Positions 31,084-35,790 of a stretch of DNA of 35,790 bases are shown one piece after another. The notes beneath the pieces are model-generated. The model saw nothing but the letters and a program-made list of their open reading frames with translations. It searched no databases and was not told the DNA's origin. A program made the translations under genes and the position numbers. Position 1 is the first letter of the stretch; each line of letters starts with the position of its first letter. Source of the stretch: an uncultured Collinsella sp. (GTDB lineage: Bacteria > Actinomycetota > Coriobacteriia > Coriobacteriales > Coriobacteriaceae); NCBI GenBank assembly GCA_900542085.1, contig UQMK01000021.1:1-35790 (forward strand), given 5' to 3'.

Positions 31084-31974
31084 ATGGCAGAACAGCAGCT
31101 TATCGGAGCGCTCGAGGCCGGCGGCACCAAGATGGTCTGCGCCACGGGCTATGCAGACGGTACGGTCCTGGAGCGTGAGCAGATCGCGACCACGACCCCG
31201 CAGGAGACCGTTGAGGCCGTCAATGCATGGTTTGCCAACAAGGGCATCGCCGCGCTGGGCATCGGCGCCTTTGGCCCCACCGCGGTCAACCCCGCCTCGC
31301 CCCAATACGGCAAGATCCTGGAGACGCCCAAAACGGCATGGCGCTACTTCGACCTGCTGGGCACCATCCAAAACGAGCTCAATATTCCCTGTGGCTACGA
31401 TACCGACGTCAACGTCGCCTGCCTGGGCGAGGTCACTTTTGGTTGCGCCCAGGGCCTCACCGACGTGGTCTACCTGACCATCGGCACCGGTGTGGGCGCC
31501 GGCGTGCTCTCGGGAGGCAAGCTCGTGCACGGCATGATGCATCCCGAGGCCGGCCACATCCTGGTCACACGCGACCCGCGCGACACCATCGGCGAGCACA
31601 GTGCCTGTCCCTTCCACGACAACTGCCTCGAGGGCCTCATCGCCGGTCCCGGCGTTAAAAAGCGTTGGGATGGCAAGAGCGCCGGAGACATGGCCGATGA
31701 CCCGGAGGCCATGGACCTGCTCGCAGGCTATCTGGCACAGGCGCTCATGACCTACACGCTGTGCTACGCACCGCAAAAGATTATCATCGGCGGCGGCGTG
31801 GCCGACCACACCCCCATCGTGCCGCTTGCACGCAAAAAGTGCGCCGAGATGCTCAACGGCTATATCGTCACGCCCGAGGTCAACGACATCGATACCTACA
31901 TTGTCAATAACAGCCTCGAGGGCAAGCAGGGCATCATGGGCTGCCTCGCCCTTGGCGCCCAGGCGCTCCAGTAA
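31084..31974 (+). CDS. ROK family fructokinase
   Basis: The 296-residue sugar kinase has the N-terminal phosphate loop GALEAGGTKMVCA and DTDVNVACLGE (with the catalytic Asp). It also has LTIGTGVGAGVLSGGKLVHG, PEAGHILV and the zinc-binding EHSACPFHDNCLEGLIAGP motif of ROK kinases. This zinc cluster and the length match bacterial fructokinases that make fructose-6-phosphate from fructose and ATP. AGAGAGGA precedes the ATG, and a TATACT at 31040-31045 could be the -10 of its own promoter. No sucrose transport or hydrolysis gene is adjacent. Confidence 0.92.
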   Translation: MAEQQLIGALEAGGTKMVCATGYADGTVLEREQIATTTPQETVEAVNAWFANKGIAALGIGAFGPTAVNPASPQYGKILETPKTAWRYFDLLGTIQNELNIPCGYDTDVNVACLGEVTFGCAQGLTDVVYLTIGTGVGAGVLSGGKLVHGMMHPEAGHILVTRDPRDTIGEHSACPFHDNCLEGLIAGPGVKKRWDGKSAGDMADDPEAMDLLAGYLAQALMTYTLCYAPQKIIIGGGVADHTPIVPLARKKCAEMLNGYIVTPEVNDIDTYIVNNSLEGKQGIMGCLALGAQALQ

Positions 31975-32060
31975 AGGACACCTCAACGGGGCGCAGCGTA
32001 GCCAAACTCGCAAAACGCCCGGACATCGCCGTCACGCCCCGCAGAAGCCCTCAAACGCGT

Positions 32061-32103
32061 AAGGCCGCCTAGGACCAAGCAAAACGTCCTAGGCGGCCTT
32101 TTT
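32061..32103 (+). terminator. Terminator between convergent ROK kinase and vanZ-like genes
   Basis: A perfect 15-bp stem (32061-32075 with 32086-32100) and 10-nt loop run into TTT on the plus strand. The last codons and stop of the minus-strand VanZ gene lie inside the stem. Confidence 0.88.
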
Positions 32104-32538
32104 GGTGTACATCAGCGACCGTAAGAGATATCGGAGCACGACGCCTGTCGTCGCCCCGCAGCAGTCAATCATCACATCGGTAATCATGCCGGCGCGACCG
32201 GGCACAAATAGCTGAATCGTCTCGTCAATGGAGGGGACAAGCAGCAAGAACACCGCCGTGGGCAGCAACACATCAAACGTGCGCCGGCCTTCGAGGTCAA
32301 AGGCATGCGTCGCCAAGATGCCAAGCACCATGTACTCGGTAAAATGAGCACACTTGCGCACGACGAAGTTGGTCACCCACTCGTATGGAAGCCCCAGGGC
32401 CTGCAAAAAGCCGCGAATGGATTCCATGATCGACAGGCTCAACGAACCAGACCCCGTACCGGGAACCAGCGAATTGCCCCAAATGACGAGCACCATGGCG
32501 CAGGCGGCAAGCGCCCATTTTCGATCGAGCTTAACCAT
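32089..32538 (-). CDS. VanZ family membrane protein
   Basis: The 149-residue protein has about four hydrophobic segments and the VanZ-like signature: VRKCAHFTEYMVLGILATHAF (about 60-80), then PSIDETIQLFVPGRAGMITDVMIDCCGATTG. VanZ itself gives low-level teicoplanin resistance, but most family members are of unknown function and this one is not near van genes. A GGAGG lies 12 nt before the ATG, inside the end of the upstream gene, so the two are probably co-transcribed. Confidence 0.87.
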   Translation of the reverse strand: MVKLDRKWALAACAMVLVIWGNSLVPGTGSGSLSLSIMESIRGFLQALGLPYEWVTNFVVRKCAHFTEYMVLGILATHAFDLEGRRTFDVLLPTAVFLLLVPSIDETIQLFVPGRAGMITDVMIDCCGATTGVVLRYLLRSLMYTKKAA

Positions 32539-32545
32539 GCGGCAA

Positions 32546-33997
32546 TTATGCCTCCGCGCGCAGCGGCGTAAAGCTGGCAGTACCGCCCTCGATAACGCTC
32601 AGATAGGCACGGCCCGTGCGCTTGACGGCCGCAGACTGCAGACGGTTGATCTCTTCCTCGAGAATCTGATTGACGCGCTCATGGCGGCGGTTTTCCATAA
32701 CGCCGGCAGCGATAGCCTCGGCGCGCTCGATACCCTCGCGCGAGATACGCGCGGTATCCTCGGGAAGCACGGAGCTGTGGCGGCCGACATAGACGGGAGC
32801 AACCGGGACAGGTGAGGCTGCAGGCGTGGGCACCGCCACGGGGGCGGGCTCGGCAGCCTCGCCCATGATCGCCATAGCGGCGGCCCACATGTCCTCGTGG
32901 CCCGAATAATCGGCCATGGGGATATCTTCCTCAAGAGAGGCATCGGGGAGACTATCGGTATCCACGCGATCCTGGGCGTCGATAGACGCAGTGATGGCGG
33001 CAGGCTCGTCCAGATCGGAGAGATCCACACCCTTGGCATCGGAAATGATGGGCATGCTGGCGAGCTTGGCGTTGTACGGCGCCGCCTCCGCGGCCTGCAT
33101 TTGGGCCGAAGCGCCCCAAAGCGAGCTTTCGGCAGCTCGGCGAGCGGCAATGGTCTCCTCGTCGACAGCCAGGGGCTCATCGGCAAAGGGGTCGGCGACA
33201 GGAGCCGCCTGAGCTGCGCTCTGTTGGCCGGCCGAAGCAGCCGACGCGGCAGAGGCGTACGCAGCCGACGACGCGCCGTTATAGGCGGCACAATTGGCGG
33301 CGTTGGCTACAAGCGCCACGAAGGCCGCGGTGCTGCCCGCAGGGGCGGCATGAGAGCCCGAGACGGCGCGTGCGGCAGCGGCGATGTCATCGCGATTGTA
33401 AGAACCGGTCTTTCCACCGTTGGTGAGCTCGTCGATTGCAACCTGGTAGACATCGCGCGAACGCACGGGATCGCAGCTGACCGGGGAATCGTCATCGAGC
33501 ATACTGTCGATCATAGACCAGGCCTCGGCCTCATCCATGGCGTTAACCGCGCGCGCGATGGTGGGAACGCCATCGTCGGTGTGGCGGCGCTGGAACGCAC
33601 CGGTCAGGCCGGAGAGAAATGCGGAAGAAGGCTGTGCGGCATTGGCCTGATCAGCCGGAGCCGCAGGCTGAGGCGCCGCCCCCTGCTGCTGTGCGGGAAT
33701 CGAGGCGGTCTTGAACTCGTTGTGGGTCCGGCCAAACTGAGCGGCGCCGCCCACGGCATCGGGCTCAAACAGGCGGCCATCGTGCTCAGAGCGATACTCG
33801 GAGATGCCCAGCGAGGCTGCGTAGATGCCGACGCCCGCCACCGCACCAACGGCGAAGGGAACCGCGCCCGCGACAACCGTCTCGTTGACCGACGAGAACG
33901 GCAACGTCGCGGCATACATCACCACGGGGGCGGCAAGGCCGATCCCGCAGGAAAGTCCAGCAAGGACTGCTCGTTGTGTTGCATCAGAAGAAGCCAT
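32546..33997 (-). CDS. Ala/Pro-rich protein with two N-terminal membrane helices, unknown function
   Basis: The 483-residue protein starts MASSDATQRAVLAGLS. Two hydrophobic helices follow within the first ~65 residues (GIGLAAPVVMYAATLPF and VVAGAVPFAVGAVAGVGIYAA). The rest looks soluble: low-complexity Ala/Pro/Gln segments alternate with acidic stretches, and a C-terminal charged helical part (about 425-465) contains NRRHERVNQILEEEINRLQS. I recognise no domain. The ATG at 33997 is preceded by GGGGAG; a TTG nine codons upstream is less likely. It lies seven nt upstream of the vanZ-like gene and probably shares its transcript. Confidence 0.75.
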   Translation of the reverse strand: MASSDATQRAVLAGLSCGIGLAAPVVMYAATLPFSSVNETVVAGAVPFAVGAVAGVGIYAASLGISEYRSEHDGRLFEPDAVGGAAQFGRTHNEFKTASIPAQQQGAAPQPAAPADQANAAQPSSAFLSGLTGAFQRRHTDDGVPTIARAVNAMDEAEAWSMIDSMLDDDSPVSCDPVRSRDVYQVAIDELTNGGKTGSYNRDDIAAAARAVSGSHAAPAGSTAAFVALVANAANCAAYNGASSAAYASAASAASAGQQSAAQAAPVADPFADEPLAVDEETIAARRAAESSLWGASAQMQAAEAAPYNAKLASMPIISDAKGVDLSDLDEPAAITASIDAQDRVDTDSLPDASLEEDIPMADYSGHEDMWAAAMAIMGEAAEPAPVAVPTPAASPVPVAPVYVGRHSSVLPEDTARISREGIERAEAIAAGVMENRRHERVNQILEEEINRLQSAAVKRTGRAYLSVIEGGTASFTPLRAEA

Positions 33998-34239
33998 GAG
34001 CTCTCCCCATCTTCCAGCACCCAAATCGCATCATTTAGTTGGCTGCGCGAGAGAAGATGAAGCGGGACATGCGTCCCAAAGCAACGGTATATAGTTCGTT
34101 TCATCTGCGTTTTCCGTCGCGAAGCTTAAAAGCTATTATGCGAAACCGACCCTCCGATTGCAAGCGATGAGGCCGGATTATGGCTCGAAAACTGCTGTTT
34201 GTCGGTCATAAGGTCAGAAAATGTTGCCGAGTGGCGCCG

Positions 34240-34271
34240 TAAAGAAAGGGCCGGGGCATAAACCCCGGCCC
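34240..34271 (-). terminator. Intrinsic terminator after rho
   Basis: On the minus strand a perfect 9-bp GC-rich stem (34263-34271 with 34248-34256) and 6-nt loop are followed by TTTCTTT. It lies 42 nt after the rho stop. The rest of the 34025-34312 gap shows nothing I can name. Confidence 0.93.
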
Positions 34272-34312
34272 GATTGCCCGTTCTTATGGCGATATAGCGT
34301 GCGGCTTTTGGT

Positions 34313-35790
34313 CTAAAACGTCTGCTCGTAGTCGCTGTGCTTTTTGGCCGAACGCACCAAGAACTCCTGATTGGTGTTGGTGCCCTTAAGGCCCTTAATA
34401 AACGACGCCGCCGCGCGCTCGGTGTTGTTCATGCCGGCGAGAATGCGACGCAGGCCGAAGACAAACGGGCGCATCTGCTCGTCGACCAGCAGGTCCTCGT
34501 TGCGCGTACCGGAGGCAACGGGGTCGATGGCCGGGAAGATGCGACGGTCGGCGAGGTCGCGGTCGAGCTTGAGTTCCATGTTGCCGGTACCCTTGAACTC
34601 CTCAAAGATGACCTCATCCATCTTGGAGCCGGTGTCGATAAGGGCGGAGGCGAGGATGGTGAGCGATCCACCGTTCTCGATATTGCGGGCTGCACCCAGG
34701 AAACGCTTGGGCGGATACAAGGCCGCCGAATCGACACCGCCCGAAAGGATGCGGCCCGAGGCGGGTGCCGCCAGATTGTAGGCGCGGGCAAGACGCGTGA
34801 TGGAGTCTAGCACCACCACGACATCGCCGCCCAGCTCCACAATGCGCTTGGCACGCTCGATGACGAGCTCGGCCACGCGGGTGTGGTTGTCGGCGGGCAT
34901 ATCGAAGGTCGAGGCCACGACCTCGCCCTTAATGGAGCGCTGCATATCGGTGACCTCTTCGGGGCGCTCGTCGACGAGCAGACAAATGAGGTGCACCTCG
35001 GGGTTGTTGATCGAGATGGACTGGCAGATCTTCTTAAGGATCGTTGTCTTGCCGGCCTTGGGCGGCGACACGATCAGGCCACGCTGGCCCTTGCCGATCG
35101 GCGACACGATATCGATGGCGCGACCGGTGATGGAATCCTTGCCGTGCTCCATGCGCAGCGGCTCGTTGGGATAGACCGGGGTAAGGTCGCCGAACTTGGG
35201 GCGGTTGCGGATCTGCTCGGGATCCATGCCGTTAACGGTCGTGATCTTGGCGAGGCCGGCTCGCTTGTCGCCGCCGCGCGAGGGGCGCAGCGAACCCTCG
35301 ATAACATCACCCGTGCGCAGGCGTGCGGAGCGGATGAGGTAAGCGGGGACGAAGGCGTCTTCGTTGGACTTCATGTAACCGTGGGCATGGATGATGCCGG
35401 AGTTGTCCGGGCGAATCTGCAGGATGCCCTTAATATCGCGGAAGCCCTCGGCCTTCGCGGCGGTCGTGTAGATCTCCTCGACAAGCTCGGCCTTCTTCTT
35501 GCCGGTCGTCTCGATCTCGAACTCTTTTGCCTTCTCGCGCAGCTCGGCGACCTTCATGGCCGCAAGCTCCTCGCGCGAAAGCGTGGGCTCGGTGGGGGCG
35601 GCGTTGCGCTCCTTGTTGCGCTGTTTGCGGTCGCGCTGACGGCTGCGGCGGTCGTTGTTGCGATCGTCCTTGCGGTCGTTGCGCTCGTCGTTGCGCTTGT
35701 GCTGACGGCGGCTGGGGCGGGCGCCCTCTTCGGTCTCGGTGCCTTCGGCAGCCGCGGCTGCGGTTGCATCGGTGCCGGACGGAGCCTCGC
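34313..35790 (-). CDS. rho: Transcription termination factor Rho (partial, runs off right edge)
   Basis: The ATP-dependent RNA helicase that terminates transcription is shown by Walker A SPPKAGKTTILKKI, VDERPEEVTDM, Walker B VVVVLDSITRLARAYN, the Q-loop GRILSGGVD and the C-terminal RRILAGMNNTERAAASFI region. A Rho_N-like helix pair (MKVAELREKAKEFEIETT) comes before the RNA-binding cold-shock-like domain. The frame does not begin at the ATG at 35557: codons upstream stay open to the window edge. They encode LSREELAA directly before that Met and, further upstream, a stretch dominated by Arg, Asn and Asp. Such Arg-rich N-terminal regions are typical of actinobacterial Rho and bind RNA. The true start lies outside the window. 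Confidence 0.95.
   Translation of the reverse strand, partial: EAPSGTDATAAAAAEGTETEEGARPSRRQHKRNDERNDRKDDRNNDRRSRQRDRKQRNKERNAAPTEPTLSREELAAMKVAELREKAKEFEIETTGKKKAELVEEIYTTAAKAEGFRDIKGILQIRPDNSGIIHAHGYMKSNEDAFVPAYLIRSARLRTGDVIEGSLRPSRGGDKRAGLAKITTVNGMDPEQIRNRPKFGDLTPVYPNEPLRMEHGKDSITGRAIDIVSPIGKGQRGLIVSPPKAGKTTILKKICQSISINNPEVHLICLLVDERPEEVTDMQRSIKGEVVASTFDMPADNHTRVAELVIERAKRIVELGGDVVVVLDSITRLARAYNLAAPASGRILSGGVDSAALYPPKRFLGAARNIENGGSLTILASALIDTGSKMDEVIFEEFKGTGNMELKLDRDLADRRIFPAIDPVASGTRNEDLLVDEQMRPFVFGLRRILAGMNNTERAAASFIKGLKGTNTNQEFLVRSAKKHSDYEQTF

Noticed and set aside
33919..34104. 61-codon minus-strand frame upstream of the Ala/Pro-rich protein
   Set aside because: It mostly overlaps that gene in another frame, and the peptide has no recognisable features.

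Overview
The window looks like a chromosomal segment of a high-GC gut actinobacterium of the class Coriobacteriia, most likely Collinsella or a close relative. This is an inference from several things seen together: GC-rich codons, tandem cell-wall-binding repeat proteins, a cluster of GT2 glycosyltransferases, a sufCBDSU operon headed by an Rrf2 regulator, a NifU-like scaffold paired with a GGGtGRT-motif protein, and a Rho factor with an Arg/Asn/Asp-rich N-terminal region. No 16S rRNA or other species marker is present.

Left part (1-5475). Two minus-strand secreted proteins are built almost wholly from choline/glucan-binding-type Trp/Tyr/Gly repeats. They are followed by a visibly AT-richer accessory patch. 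It holds an Abi-family (AbiD/AbiF-like) protein with a HEPN-type R-x4-H motif and a small two-helix membrane protein. The patch lies between two direct copies of the 3' end of a glycosyltransferase gene: an orphan 187-bp copy at 3410-3596 and the intact gene end at 5476-5662.

Glycan region (5476-15483). Five minus-strand GT2 genes run as one probable operon (12386 to 5476). Their order A-B-A'-B'-bifunctional suggests duplication of a two-gene module. A divergent plus-strand galactofuranosyl/rhamnosyltransferase-like gene follows at 12643. Next comes a DUF1703-type AAA-ATPase/PD-(D/E)XK-like protein whose active-site motifs look eroded.

Surface and Fe-S region (15612-26615). A lysozyme-like surface protein with a C-terminal MPKTG sorting signal ends at a strong terminator. 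An Rrf2 regulator is divergent from sufC-sufB-sufD-sufS-sufU, and the space between holds a large palindrome and a candidate operator over the suf -35. The suf operon ends at a strong hairpin. On the opposite strand is an intact REP-associated-transposase-like gene that has lost both HUH histidines and the catalytic tyrosine. A second Fe-S scaffold gene plus the GGGtGRT gene follow, so the region carries two scaffold systems about 1.3 kb apart.

Right part (26616-35790). This holds a fumarate reductase/L-aspartate oxidase-like flavoprotein, an N-terminally truncated dinD, a minus-strand tRNA operon (His-GTG, Lys-CTT, Lys-CTT) with its own promoter and terminator plus an orphan tRNA-Lys 3' fragment, a class I aminotransferase, a ROK fructokinase, a VanZ-family protein, an Ala/Pro-rich membrane protein of unknown function, and rho, which runs off the right edge.
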